Assembly (NCBI RefSeq): GCF_002217755.1
Contig: NZ_BCFL01000021.1
Span: 352,835-416,834 of the forward strand
Length of the DNA stretch: 64,000 nt
Direction: 5' to 3'
Source of the DNA: Streptomyces hyaluromycini
Lineage (GTDB): Bacteria > Actinomycetota > Actinomycetes > Streptomycetales > Streptomycetaceae
Shown: positions 18,261-28,847 of the stretch, piece by piece
Numbering within the stretch: position 1 is the first letter of the stretch
Layout: the number at the start of each line of letters is the position of its first letter
Position numbers and translations under genes: made by a program
Notes under the pieces: model-generated
Seen by the model: the letters and a program-made list of their open reading frames with translations, nothing else
Told to the model about the DNA's origin: nothing
Database searches by the model: none

Positions 18261-18797
18261 GTGAATAGCTTGCCTCTTCTCGTGTTCATCGTCCTCATCG
18301 CGGCCATGTTCCTGATGACGCGTTCCACCCGGAAGCGCCAGCAGCAGGCCACGCAGATGCGGAACGAGATCCAGCCCGGCAACGGGGTCCGCACCATCGG
18401 GGGCATGTACGCGACGGTCAAGGAAGTGAACGAGGACACGGTCCTCCTCGACGCCGGCCCGGGCGTCGACCTCCTCTTCGCGAAGAACGCGATCGGCGCC
18501 ATCCTCACGGACGACGAGTACAACCGCATCGTGCACGGCGTCGAGCACGACCTGAAGTCCGACGCCGACGTCGTCCCGGACGACGCCTCCTCCCTCACCG
18601 AGACCGACGACGAGTCCGCCGACGCTGCCGCCGCCTCCGACGACAAGGCCGTCGACCTCGGGAAGAAGGACGCCGCCGAGGACAAGACGGAAGACGCCGA
18701 GGACAAGGCCGACGGGCCGGCCGAGGAGGCCGTGACCGCCGAGGCGAAGGCTGACGAAGAGCCGAAGAAGACCGACGGCGACTCCGACGCGAAGTAG
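18261..18797 (+). CDS. yajC: Sec translocase accessory subunit YajC
   Basis: Small inner-membrane partner of SecDF. The GTG start at 18261, after a GAAGGA site, gives one N-terminal membrane helix (about residues 3-19, SLPLLVFIVLIAAMFLM) followed by the conserved QPGNGVRTIGGMYATV domain. The 178-residue protein has a long acidic Ala/Asp/Glu tail of about 80 residues, longer than in E. coli and typical of streptomycetes. An in-frame ATG at 18177 would place 28 extra residues before the helix, which is less likely. Confidence 0.93.
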   Translation: MNSLPLLVFIVLIAAMFLMTRSTRKRQQQATQMRNEIQPGNGVRTIGGMYATVKEVNEDTVLLDAGPGVDLLFAKNAIGAILTDDEYNRIVHGVEHDLKSDADVVPDDASSLTETDDESADAAAASDDKAVDLGKKDAAEDKTEDAEDKADGPAEEAVTAEAKADEEPKKTDGDSDAK

Positions 18798-18802
18798 CCG
18801 TG

Positions 18803-18847
18803 ACCCGGGGAGCGGTGCGCGCGTCCCACGCGCACCCCGCACCCCGG
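18803..18847 (+). terminator. GC hairpin between yajC and secD
   Basis: Nested arms CCCGGGG...CCCCGGG and GGTGCGCG...CGCGCACC form a strong imperfect stem without a T-run. It may attenuate transcription into secD rather than end it. Confidence 0.4.
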
Positions 18848-18938
18848 GCGCGTCTGTTTCCCGCACGGGATCCCGACACCATGTGATGGCCGACCGCACC
18901 GACCAGGCGCGCGGCGGCCCGAGAGGGAGTACGAGAAG

Positions 18939-20765
18939 GTGGCAGCACCTAAGAGGGGCCGGAGCGCGAGTGCCCAGAGCAAGCCAGGGCGCTCGCTGGC
19001 CCTCATCCTGATCGCCATCGTGGCGCTCACCGGCGGAATGTTCGCCTCCGGAAACACCACTCCGCGTCTCGGTATCGACCTGGCCGGTGGTACGAGCATC
19101 ACGCTGCAGGCGCAGAACGAGCCGGGCCAGCCCAACGCGATCAACAAGACCAACATGAACACCGCGGTCGAGATCATGAACCGCCGTGTCAACGGTCTCG
19201 GCGTGTCCGAAACGGAGGTTCAGACCCAGGGCACCAGCAACATCATCGTCAACATCCCCAAGGGCACGAACTCCGCAGAGGCCCGCCAGCAGGTCGGCAC
19301 CACCGCCAAGCTGTACTTCCGTCCGGTCCTGGCCCAGGAGGTCAGCGCCGGTGCCGCGGCGAGCGCTTCCCCGAGCGCGTCCGCCAGCGGCAGCTCCAGC
19401 GCCTCCCCGAGCGCCTCCCCGTCGAGCAGCGCGTCGTCGTCCGAGAAGGCGACCGGGTCGTCCTCCGCCTCGCCGTCGTCCTCGGCCTCGCCGTCGTCCT
19501 CGGCCACCTCGCAGGGCCGCGCCGTCACCGAAGCCCTGAAGGCCGGCTCCACGCCGTCGTCCTCGGCGTCCGCCTCCTCGTCGGCGAGCCCCTCCGCCAC
19601 CTCCTCGGCCGACGCGAGCGCTTCTGCCAGCGCCTCTGCCGCGGCCTCGAAGCTGGAGGCCGAGTACACCGCGCTGGACTGCTCCAAGGCCACCCAGCGT
19701 GCCACCGCCGGCAAGACCGCGAAGCCGGCCGACGCCACCGTGGCCTGCGGCCAGATCTCCGGCGTCTGGTACAAGTACGTGCTCGGCCCGGCCCGTGTCG
19801 ACGGCACCGATGTCAAGAAGGCCCAGGCCGTCTACGACACGCAGACCGCCTCCGGCTGGCAGGTCCAGATGACCTTCACCGGCGGCGGAGCCAAGAAGTT
19901 CGCGGACGTCACCGCCGAGCTCGCCAAGAACGCCTCCCAGCCGACGAACGAGTTCGGCATCGTCCTCGACGGCGAGGTCGTCTCCAGCCCGACCGTGAGC
20001 CAGTCGATCACCGGCGGCCAAGCGGAGATCTCCGGCAGCTTCACCCAGCAGGAGGCCCAGAGCCTCGCCAACGTGCTGTCGTACGGCGCGCTCCCGCTCT
20101 CCTTCAAGACGCAGAGCGTCACCACCGTCACCGCCGCCCTCGGCGGCGAGCAGCTGCACGCCGGTCTGCTGGCCGGTGCCATCGGTCTCGCGCTCGTCAT
20201 CATCTACCTGGTGGCCTTCTACCGCGGTCTGTCGCTCGTCGCGATCCCCTCGCTGCTGGTGTCCGCGGTCCTCACCTACGCGATCATGTCGCTGCTCGGC
20301 CCGACGATCCACTTCGCGCTCAACCTGCCGGCCGTCTGCGGTGCGATCGTCGCGATCGGCATCACGGCGGACTCGTTCATCGTGTTCTTCGAACGCATCC
20401 GGGACGAGATCCGCGAGGGCCGCACGCTGCGCCCCGCCGTCGAGCGGGCCTGGCCGCGCGCCCGGCGCACCATCCTGGTCTCCGACTTCGTGTCGTTCCT
20501 GGCCGCCGCCGTGCTGTTCATCGTGACCGTCGGCAAGGTGCAGGGCTTCGCGTTCACCCTCGGTCTGACCACCGTGCTGGACGTGGTCGTCGTCTTCTTC
20601 TTCACCAAGCCGCTGATGACGCTCCTCGCCCGGCGTAAGTTCTTCGCCAGCGGCCACAAGTGGTCCGGGCTCGACCCGAAGGGCCTGGGCGCCAAGGCGC
20701 CGCTGCGCCGCACCCGCCGTCCCGCCGGCCCCGTCGCCGGTCCCGTCGACCCGAAGGAAGCGTGA
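18939..20765 (+). CDS. secD: Protein translocase subunit SecD
   Basis: Membrane component that uses the proton-motive force to complete protein export, working with SecF. The 608-residue protein has an N-terminal membrane helix (18-37), the LGIDLAGGTSITLQ motif, a large external domain and a cluster of C-terminal helices from about 405 onward with the SecD signatures GITADSFIVFFERI and RDEIREG. The external domain is interrupted at residues 136-238 by a low-complexity Ser/Ala/Pro stretch. The GTG start at 18939 follows GAGAAG. secF follows 3 bp after the stop. Confidence 0.96.
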   Translation: MAAPKRGRSASAQSKPGRSLALILIAIVALTGGMFASGNTTPRLGIDLAGGTSITLQAQNEPGQPNAINKTNMNTAVEIMNRRVNGLGVSETEVQTQGTSNIIVNIPKGTNSAEARQQVGTTAKLYFRPVLAQEVSAGAAASASPSASASGSSSASPSASPSSSASSSEKATGSSSASPSSSASPSSSATSQGRAVTEALKAGSTPSSSASASSSASPSATSSADASASASASAAASKLEAEYTALDCSKATQRATAGKTAKPADATVACGQISGVWYKYVLGPARVDGTDVKKAQAVYDTQTASGWQVQMTFTGGGAKKFADVTAELAKNASQPTNEFGIVLDGEVVSSPTVSQSITGGQAEISGSFTQQEAQSLANVLSYGALPLSFKTQSVTTVTAALGGEQLHAGLLAGAIGLALVIIYLVAFYRGLSLVAIPSLLVSAVLTYAIMSLLGPTIHFALNLPAVCGAIVAIGITADSFIVFFERIRDEIREGRTLRPAVERAWPRARRTILVSDFVSFLAAAVLFIVTVGKVQGFAFTLGLTTVLDVVVVFFFTKPLMTLLARRKFFASGHKWSGLDPKGLGAKAPLRRTRRPAGPVAGPVDPKEA

Positions 20766-20768
20766 GCG

Positions 20769-21878
20769 ATGTCGAAACTCGGCAACCTCGGCGCCCGACT
20801 CCACCGCGGCGAGATCAGCTACGACTTCATCGGCAAGCGCAAGATCTGGTACGGCGTCTCCATCCTGATCACCATCACGGCCATCGTCGGCCTGGCGGTG
20901 CGCGGCCTGAACATGGGCATCGACTTCCAGGGCGGTGCCGTCTTCACCACCTCGAAGACCAGTGTCTCGGTGGCCCAGGCGGAGACCTACGCGAAGGAGG
21001 CCTCCGGCCACGACGCGGTCGTGCAGAAGCTCGGCACGGGCGGTCTGCGCATCCAGATCGCCGGCATGGACACCGAGAAGTCGGACGCCACCAAGGCCAA
21101 GCTGGCCACGGACATGAAGGTGGACCCCGAGTCCATCAACTCCGACCTGGTCGGCCCGAGCTGGGGTGACGAGATCGCCAACAAGGCCTGGGAGGGCCTC
21201 GGCATCTTCATGGTCCTCGTGGTGATCTACCTGGCGATCGCCTTCGAGTGGCGGATGGCGCTCGCGGCCCTGGTCGCGCTGATCCACGACATCACCATCA
21301 CGACCGGTATCTACGCCCTGGTCGGCTTCGAGGTCACGCCCGGCACGGTCATCGGTCTGCTGACGATCCTCGGTTACTCGCTCTACGACACGGTCGTCGT
21401 CTTCGACAGCCTCAAGGAGCAGACGAAGGACATCACCAAGCAGACCCGCTTCACCTACAGCGACATCGCCAACCACTCGATCAACGGCACCCTGGTCCGT
21501 TCGATCAACACCACGGTCGTCGCGCTGCTGCCGGTCGCGGGCCTGCTGTTCATCGGCGGCGGCTTCCTCGGCGCGGGCACGCTCAACGACATCTCGCTGT
21601 CGCTGTTCGTCGGTCTCGCCGCCGGTGCCTACTCCTCGATCTTCATCGCCACGCCGCTCGTCGCCGACCTCAAGGAGGCCGAGCCGCAGATGAAGGCCCT
21701 GAAGAAGCGCGTCCTCGCCAAGCGTGCCCAGGCCGCAGCCGAGGAGGAGATGGCCGAGGTCCGGGTCGGCGGCTCCGAGGACCCCGAGGACGCCGCTCCG
21801 GCCGTCGTCGGCCCGCGCAACCAGCCCGCGTCCCGTAACCGGGGCGGCCGCGGCCGGCCCTCGGGGAAGCGCCGATGA
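20769..21878 (+). CDS. secF: Protein translocase subunit SecF
   Basis: Partner of SecD in the SecDF export motor. The 369-residue protein has six predicted membrane helices, the IDFQGGAVF motif after helix 1 and the conserved LGYSLYDTVVVFDSLKE segment. The C-terminal cytoplasmic tail is charged, ending in Arg/Gly-rich residues. The ATG at 20769 follows GAAGGAAG at the end of secD. The stop overlaps the apt ATG. Confidence 0.97.
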   Translation: MSKLGNLGARLHRGEISYDFIGKRKIWYGVSILITITAIVGLAVRGLNMGIDFQGGAVFTTSKTSVSVAQAETYAKEASGHDAVVQKLGTGGLRIQIAGMDTEKSDATKAKLATDMKVDPESINSDLVGPSWGDEIANKAWEGLGIFMVLVVIYLAIAFEWRMALAALVALIHDITITTGIYALVGFEVTPGTVIGLLTILGYSLYDTVVVFDSLKEQTKDITKQTRFTYSDIANHSINGTLVRSINTTVVALLPVAGLLFIGGGFLGAGTLNDISLSLFVGLAAGAYSSIFIATPLVADLKEAEPQMKALKKRVLAKRAQAAAEEEMAEVRVGGSEDPEDAAPAVVGPRNQPASRNRGGRGRPSGKRR

Positions 21879-22414
21879 CCGACATCAAGGAGCTGCTGCT
21901 CAGCCGCATCCGGGACGTCGAGGACTACCCGGAGCAGGGCGTGATGTTCAAGGACATCACGCCGCTGCTGGCGGACCCGGCGGCGTTCACGGCGCTCACC
22001 GACGCCCTCGCGGAGGTCGCCGAGCGCACCGGCGCCACCAAGGTGGTCGGCCTGGAGGCCCGGGGCTTCATCCTGGGCGCCCCGGTCGCCCTCCGCGCCG
22101 GGCTCGGCTTCATCCCCGTACGCAAGGCGGGCAAGCTCCCCGGAGCCACCCTCCGCCAGGCGTACGAGCTGGAGTACGGCTCCGCCGAGATCGAGGTGCA
22201 CGCGGAGGACCTGTCCGCGGGCGACCGCGTCATGGTCGTCGACGACGTTCTCGCCACCGGCGGTACCGCGGAGGCCTCCCTCCAGCTCATCCGCCGGGCG
22301 GGCGCCGAGGTCGCGGGTATCGCCGTCCTCATGGAGCTGGGGTTCCTGGGCGGCCGTGCTCGCCTGGAGCCGGCGCTCAGGGGCGCCCCCCTGGAGGCCG
22401 TACTCACGGTCTGA
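21875..22414 (+). CDS. apt: Adenine phosphoribosyltransferase
   Basis: Salvages adenine to AMP using PRPP. The 179-residue protein has the type I PRTase signature VMVVDDVLATGGTAEA and the N-terminal FKDITPLL segment typical of Apt. The ATG overlaps the secF stop. An apt-rel order is commonly conserved in actinobacteria; here a small secreted-protein gene intervenes. A very strong terminator follows. Confidence 0.97.
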   Translation: MTDIKELLLSRIRDVEDYPEQGVMFKDITPLLADPAAFTALTDALAEVAERTGATKVVGLEARGFILGAPVALRAGLGFIPVRKAGKLPGATLRQAYELEYGSAEIEVHAEDLSAGDRVMVVDDVLATGGTAEASLQLIRRAGAEVAGIAVLMELGFLGGRARLEPALRGAPLEAVLTV

Positions 22415-22427
22415 GCAGATTTCGGAG

Positions 22428-22481
22428 AACGAAGCAGCCCCGAGTGCGCAACAAGGTCGCACTCGGGGCTGCTTCGTTTTT
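22428..22481 (+). terminator. Strong hairpin terminator after apt
   Basis: A perfect 21-bp stem (22428-22448 with 22458-22478), a 9-nt loop and a run of five T make this the clearest intrinsic terminator in the window. It also faces the 3' end of the convergent small gene. Confidence 0.9.
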
Positions 22482-22516
22482 CCGTGTTTATCTATGCCAT
22501 CCGGCCGACCGCGAAA

Positions 22517-22840
22517 TCAGCAGTTCTCGATGTCCTGGGATTTGATGGTGCCAGGCTCCTTGAGGTGGCCCTTCTCATCCGCCGCGGCGGTGATGCGATG
22601 CAGGTTGTTCTCCTGGCCGTCCTTCCACCAGACGCACAGGTGCTGCGTGGTGTCGCAGGTGTTGTGGTAGTAGATGGTCGTCGTGCTGGTCCCGTCGGCC
22701 CACGACCAGTTGAAACACGGCACGCTGCCCCTGTGCGTGGACATCGGGGTCACCGTGGCAGCCTGCGCGGGAAGCGCGAAAGCCGCACTCAGGCCCACCG
22801 TCACGACCGCAGCCGCCACTGCCTTTCCAAGTATCTTCAT
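22517..22840 (-). CDS. Small secreted four-cysteine protein
   Basis: A 107-residue protein with a typical Sec signal peptide (hydrophobic residues 8-23, predicted cleavage after ALPAQA at 27). The mature part of about 80 residues has four cysteines (42, 62, 69, 107), enough for two disulfides, and aromatic stretches such as FNWSWADG and CVWWKDG. I do not recognise a named family. The flanks, especially upstream, are much richer in A and T than the rest of the window. It lies between the normally adjacent apt and rel genes and is the best candidate here for a recently gained accessory gene. No function is claimed. Confidence 0.8.
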   Translation of the reverse strand: MKILGKAVAAAVVTVGLSAAFALPAQAATVTPMSTHRGSVPCFNWSWADGTSTTTIYYHNTCDTTQHLCVWWKDGQENNLHRITAAADEKGHLKEPGTIKSQDIENC

Positions 22841-23145
22841 GCTCTGTCCCGTTTCTGTTTTTTCGAAGCAGAAAGGTGGTCAATTCTTCCGCTTCTGGTC
22901 GAAGTTGATCTTATGGGGCGCTCGATGTCCGAGTCAACGGAAATAATGGCTTCCGCTTTTCCGGACTGTTTAATTTGCGACTTTCCGGGAAGGGGTAAAT
23001 TTCACATTTGGTCGTTTGATTCCGTAGGTTCCGATGGTCCGCGTTGGCCGTCCTGACGGGCTCCGCACGTTCGCCGGCGGCCGGATCGCTACCATGGTTG
23101 TCCGGGGCCTGACTGGGGGACCCGGATCGCGCACGAGGAGTCCTC
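22841..23145. other. AT-rich 305-bp region between the secreted protein gene and rel
   Basis: This stretch contains runs such as GGAAATAATGG and TTTAATTTGCG that are unusual for this chromosome. It should hold the divergent promoters of the secreted-protein gene and rel. A TACCAT at 23089-23094 is a possible rel -10 box. No gene is seen. Confidence 0.5.
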
Positions 23146-25686
<2,541 letters not shown>

Positions 25687-25705
25687 CGGCAGACAGGCAT
25701 ACGAC

Positions 25706-25742
25706 GAGAGGGGCCCCGTACGCCGTGTACGGGGCCCCTCTC
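25706..25742. terminator. Bidirectional terminator between rel and the DUF349 gene
   Basis: A perfect 16-bp stem (25706-25721 with 25727-25742) and a 5-nt loop lie between two convergent genes. Confidence 0.8.
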
Positions 25743-25758
25743 GGTGTCGGGGGGAAAC

Positions 25759-26988
25759 TCAGCCGCCGAACTCCTGCAGGCCCTTCAGGGCCTGTTCCAG
25801 GAGCGCCTGGCGGCCCTCCAGCTCACGCTCCAGCTTCTCCGCCTTCGACGCGTTGCCCTGGGCGCGGGCCTGCTCGATCTGCGCCCCCAGCTTGTCCACG
25901 GCGGCCTGCAGCTGGCCGGTCAGACCCGCGGCACGCGCGCGTGCCTCCGGGTTGGTCCGCCGCCACTCGGCCTCCTCGGCCTCCTGGATGGCCCGGTCGA
26001 CCGTGTGCATCCGGCCCTCGACCTTCGGACGCGCGTCGCGCGGGACGTGCCCGATGGCCTCCCACCGCTCGTTGATCGAGCGGAAGGCGGACCGCGCGGT
26101 CTTCAGGTCGCCGATCGGCAGGAGCTTCTCGGCCTCGGCGGCCAGCTCCTCCTTCAGCTTCAGGTTCTCGGTCTGCTCCGCGTCCCGGTCGGCGAAGGCG
26201 GACCCGCGCGCCGCGAAGAACACGTCCTGGGCACCGCGGAAGCGGTTCCACAGGTCGTCCTCGTGCTCGCGCTGGGCACGGCCGGCGGCCTTCCACTCCG
26301 ACATCAGCTCGCGGTAACGCGCGGCCGTGGGACCCCAGTCCGTCGAGTCCGACAGCGACTCGGCCTCGGCGACCAGCTTCTCCTTGGCCTTGCGGGCGTC
26401 CTCGCGCTGCGCGTCGAGCTGCGCGAAGTGCGCCTTGCGCCGCTTGGAGAACGCCGACCGGGCGTGCGAGAAGCGGTGCCACAGCTCGTCGTCCGACTTG
26501 CGGTCGAGACGCGGCAGGCCCTTCCAGGTGTCCACCAGGGACCGCAGCCGCTCACCGGCCGCCCGCCACTGGTCGGACTGGGCCAGCTGCTCGGCCTCGA
26601 CGACCAGGTCCTCCTTGGCCTGCCGGGCCTCGTCGGACTGCTTGGCACGCTGTGCCCGACGCTCCTCGCGACGCGACTCGACGGTCTTCACCAGATCGCC
26701 GAGCCGGGTCCGCAGGGCCTCCAGATCACCGACCGCGTGGTGCGCCTCCACCTGCTCGCGCAGGTGGTCGATGGCGACCTGGGCGTCCTTCGCGGACAGG
26801 TCGGTGGTCTGTACTCGCTTTTCGAGGAGGCCGATCTCGACAACCAGGCCCTCGTACTTGCGCTCGAAGTAGGCCAGCGCCTCATCAGGGGAGCCGGCCT
26901 GCCAGGAACCGACGACCTGCTCGCCGTCGGCCGTACGCACGTACACGGTCCCCGTCTCGTCGACGCGGCCCCACGGGTCGCTGCTCAC
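25759..26988 (-). CDS. DUF349 repeat protein
   Basis: A 409-residue soluble, highly charged protein. After a short N-terminal beta-strand region (GTVYVRTADGEQVVGSW) it consists of helical DUF349 repeats of about 75 residues. Each repeat shows a W...(R/K)..L..R......LW.RF pattern, for example DDELWHRFSHARSAF, DDLWNRFRGAQDVF and INERWEAIGHVPRD. A C-terminal coiled coil follows (LEGRQALLEQALKGLQEF). DUF349 proteins are widespread in actinobacteria with no settled function. The gene is convergent with rel and probably monocistronic. Confidence 0.88.
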   Translation of the reverse strand: MSSDPWGRVDETGTVYVRTADGEQVVGSWQAGSPDEALAYFERKYEGLVVEIGLLEKRVQTTDLSAKDAQVAIDHLREQVEAHHAVGDLEALRTRLGDLVKTVESRREERRAQRAKQSDEARQAKEDLVVEAEQLAQSDQWRAAGERLRSLVDTWKGLPRLDRKSDDELWHRFSHARSAFSKRRKAHFAQLDAQREDARKAKEKLVAEAESLSDSTDWGPTAARYRELMSEWKAAGRAQREHEDDLWNRFRGAQDVFFAARGSAFADRDAEQTENLKLKEELAAEAEKLLPIGDLKTARSAFRSINERWEAIGHVPRDARPKVEGRMHTVDRAIQEAEEAEWRRTNPEARARAAGLTGQLQAAVDKLGAQIEQARAQGNASKAEKLERELEGRQALLEQALKGLQEFGG

Positions 26989-27004
26989 AGCGCCTCCTCC
27001 ACAT

Positions 27005-27039
27005 GATGCCCGCGAGGGGCCTCAGCGCCCCCGGGCATC
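27005..27039 (-). terminator. Hairpin between the cyclophilin and DUF349 genes
   Basis: GATGCCCG (27005-27012) pairs with CGGGCATC (27032-27039), with a GGGGC/GCCCC inner stem. It probably ends the cyclophilin transcript. Confidence 0.5.
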
Positions 27040-27123
27040 GTCCACAGTTTCGTCACGGCCAACATAGGCGACCGGCGGGTTGCCTGTCCGCATCCCGCGC
27101 GACCGAAATTTCGCAGTTGGTGG

Positions 27124-27945
27124 TCAGGATTTCGTGACCGTGGCCTTGTTGATCACGACCGTTGCGTTCGGGGCTCCGTCACCCTGACCGGTGCTCTCAC
27201 CCGCGGCGGCGATTTTCTTCAGGACCTTCAGTCCGGCCGCGTCCACCGTGCCGAACGGGGTGTAGCTCGCAGGCAGCTGGCTGTCCTGGTAGACGAGGAA
27301 GAACTGGCTGCCACCGGTGTGCTTCTGGCCCGTGTTGGCCATCGCGACCGTACCCGCCGGGTAGACACCGCCCTTCAGGCTTTTGTCCTTCAGGTTCTCG
27401 TCGGGGATCGTGTACCCGGGGCCGCCGCTTCCGGTGCCCGTCGGGTCGCCGCACTGCAGCACGTAGATGCCGTTGGTGGTGAGCCGGTGGCACTTCGTGT
27501 GGTCGAAGTAGCCCTTCGACGCAAGGAAGTTGAACGTGTTCACGGTGTGCGGGGCCGCCGACGTCTTCAGCGCGATGCCGATGTCACCGCACGTCGTCGC
27601 CAGTTTGAGCGTGTAGGCGGCGGACGTGTCGATCGTCATCGCCGGCTCCTTCTTCCAGCTCAGCTTCTGCACCTTGCCGGCGGCGGCCTTCTCGCACGGG
27701 TCCGGCGCCTTGCTGGCGCTGGGCGTGGCGCTGGGCGTCGTCTCCGAGCTGGCGTTCGCCTTGTCGTCGTTCTTCAGCACGCCGGTCGTGTACAGCGCGA
27801 CGCTGCCGATCACGATCACGCCGAGCACAGACGCGATCACGGAGTTGCGCATGCGTGACTTGCGACGTGCGCTGGTACGCCGCTGCTGCTGCCGCAAGAA
27901 CTTCTCCCGGGCGAGCTGACGCCGCCGCTGCTCCTGGGTGACCAC
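27124..27945 (-). CDS. Membrane-anchored cyclophilin-type peptidyl-prolyl isomerase
   Basis: A 273-residue protein with an Arg/Lys/Gln-rich cytoplasmic N terminus, one membrane helix (about 34-54), a Ser/Thr/Pro linker and an extracytoplasmic cyclophilin domain (from about 105). Family features include FDHTKCHRL, PGYTIPDE, GTVAMANTG and SQFFLVY, so the isomerase site looks largely conserved. Probable role: folding of exported proteins. The GTG start at 27945 has GAGGAG upstream. It is transcribed divergently from the metallo-hydrolase gene. Confidence 0.92.
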   Translation of the reverse strand: MVTQEQRRRQLAREKFLRQQQRRTSARRKSRMRNSVIASVLGVIVIGSVALYTTGVLKNDDKANASSETTPSATPSASKAPDPCEKAAAGKVQKLSWKKEPAMTIDTSAAYTLKLATTCGDIGIALKTSAAPHTVNTFNFLASKGYFDHTKCHRLTTNGIYVLQCGDPTGTGSGGPGYTIPDENLKDKSLKGGVYPAGTVAMANTGQKHTGGSQFFLVYQDSQLPASYTPFGTVDAAGLKVLKKIAAAGESTGQGDGAPNATVVINKATVTKS

Positions 27946-28072
27946 CGGGTTCTCTCCTCATACGTGTCGTATATGTCGACCGGTACGCGTGCGTCCTGTG
28001 CGCTGTGTGAGCCGACCACTGCGTGTAGCCCCGTACCGTATATGGGTTCGCTGAGGAAACGGCAGCGCCGGT

Positions 28073-28078
28073 AGGCTC
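28073..28078 (+). promoter_or_regulatory. Candidate -10 box for the hydrolase-hisS unit
   Basis: TAGGCT would start transcription near 28085, about 40 nt before the GTG at 28126. The -35 is unclear. Confidence 0.35.
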
Positions 28079-28125
28079 TGGACCACAGCTTGTGGCCACC
28101 CGAATCGATACAACGAAGGACGATC

Positions 28126-28836
28126 GTGCTCATTGCCGGGTTCCCCGCCGGGGCCTGGGGGACGAACTGTTATCTCGTCGCCCCCGCCGCCGGTGAGGAG
28201 TGCGTGATCATCGACCCCGGCCACCAGGCCGCCGAAGGCGTCGAGGAAGCACTGAAGAAGCATCGGCTCAAGCCCGTCGCCGTCGTCCTCACCCACGGCC
28301 ACATCGACCACGTGGCCTCGGTCGTCCCCGTGTGCGGAGCGCACGACGTACCGGCCTGGATCCACCCCGAGGACCGGTACATGATGAGCGACCCCGAGAA
28401 GGCGCTCGGCCGGTCCATCGGCATGCCGCTGATGGGCGAGCTGACGGTGGGGGAGCCGGACGAGGTGAGGGAACTGACCGACGGCGCGGGACTCGCGCTG
28501 GCCGGACTGGAGTTCTCCGTCGCGCACGCGCCGGGCCATACCAGGGGGTCGGTGACCTTCCAGATGCCGGAGACGGCCGAGATCCCCTCGGTCTTCTTCT
28601 CGGGCGATCTGCTCTTCGCCGGCTCCATCGGACGCACGGACCTGCCGGGCGGCTCCATGGACGACATGCTGCTGTCGCTGGCCCGCGTGTGCCTGCCGCT
28701 CGACGACTCCACCGTGGTGCTGTCCGGCCACGGCCCCCAGACGACCATCGGCCAGGAGCGCGCCACCAACCCCTATCTGCGGCAGGTGGCCGCCGGCCAG
28801 GGAGCGCAAGCCGACGCTCCCCGACGAGGAATGTGA
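28126..28836 (+). CDS. MBL-fold metallo-hydrolase, glyoxalase II-like
   Basis: A 236-residue beta-lactamase-fold hydrolase. The zinc motif HxHxDH is present as THGHIDH near residue 65. Later ligands appear as APGHTRGS, FSGDLLF and SGHG. It resembles hydroxyacylglutathione-hydrolase-like proteins; since actinobacteria use mycothiol, the natural thioester substrate may differ. The GTG at 28126 has CGAAGGA upstream. The stop is 11 bp before the hisS start, so the two are co-transcribed. Confidence 0.9.
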   Translation: MLIAGFPAGAWGTNCYLVAPAAGEECVIIDPGHQAAEGVEEALKKHRLKPVAVVLTHGHIDHVASVVPVCGAHDVPAWIHPEDRYMMSDPEKALGRSIGMPLMGELTVGEPDEVRELTDGAGLALAGLEFSVAHAPGHTRGSVTFQMPETAEIPSVFFSGDLLFAGSIGRTDLPGGSMDDMLLSLARVCLPLDDSTVVLSGHGPQTTIGQERATNPYLRQVAAGQGAQADAPRRGM

Positions 28837-28847
28837 CGAGAACTTCC

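Noticed and set aside
22575..22883. Alternative minus-strand frame over the small secreted protein gene
   Set aside because: It lacks a signal peptide and a normal composition. The 22517-22840 frame has a textbook signal peptide and paired cysteines.
27038..27046. TCGTCCACA, close to the Streptomyces DnaA box
   Set aside because: One mismatch, a single copy, and far from an origin. Expected by chance in 64 kb.
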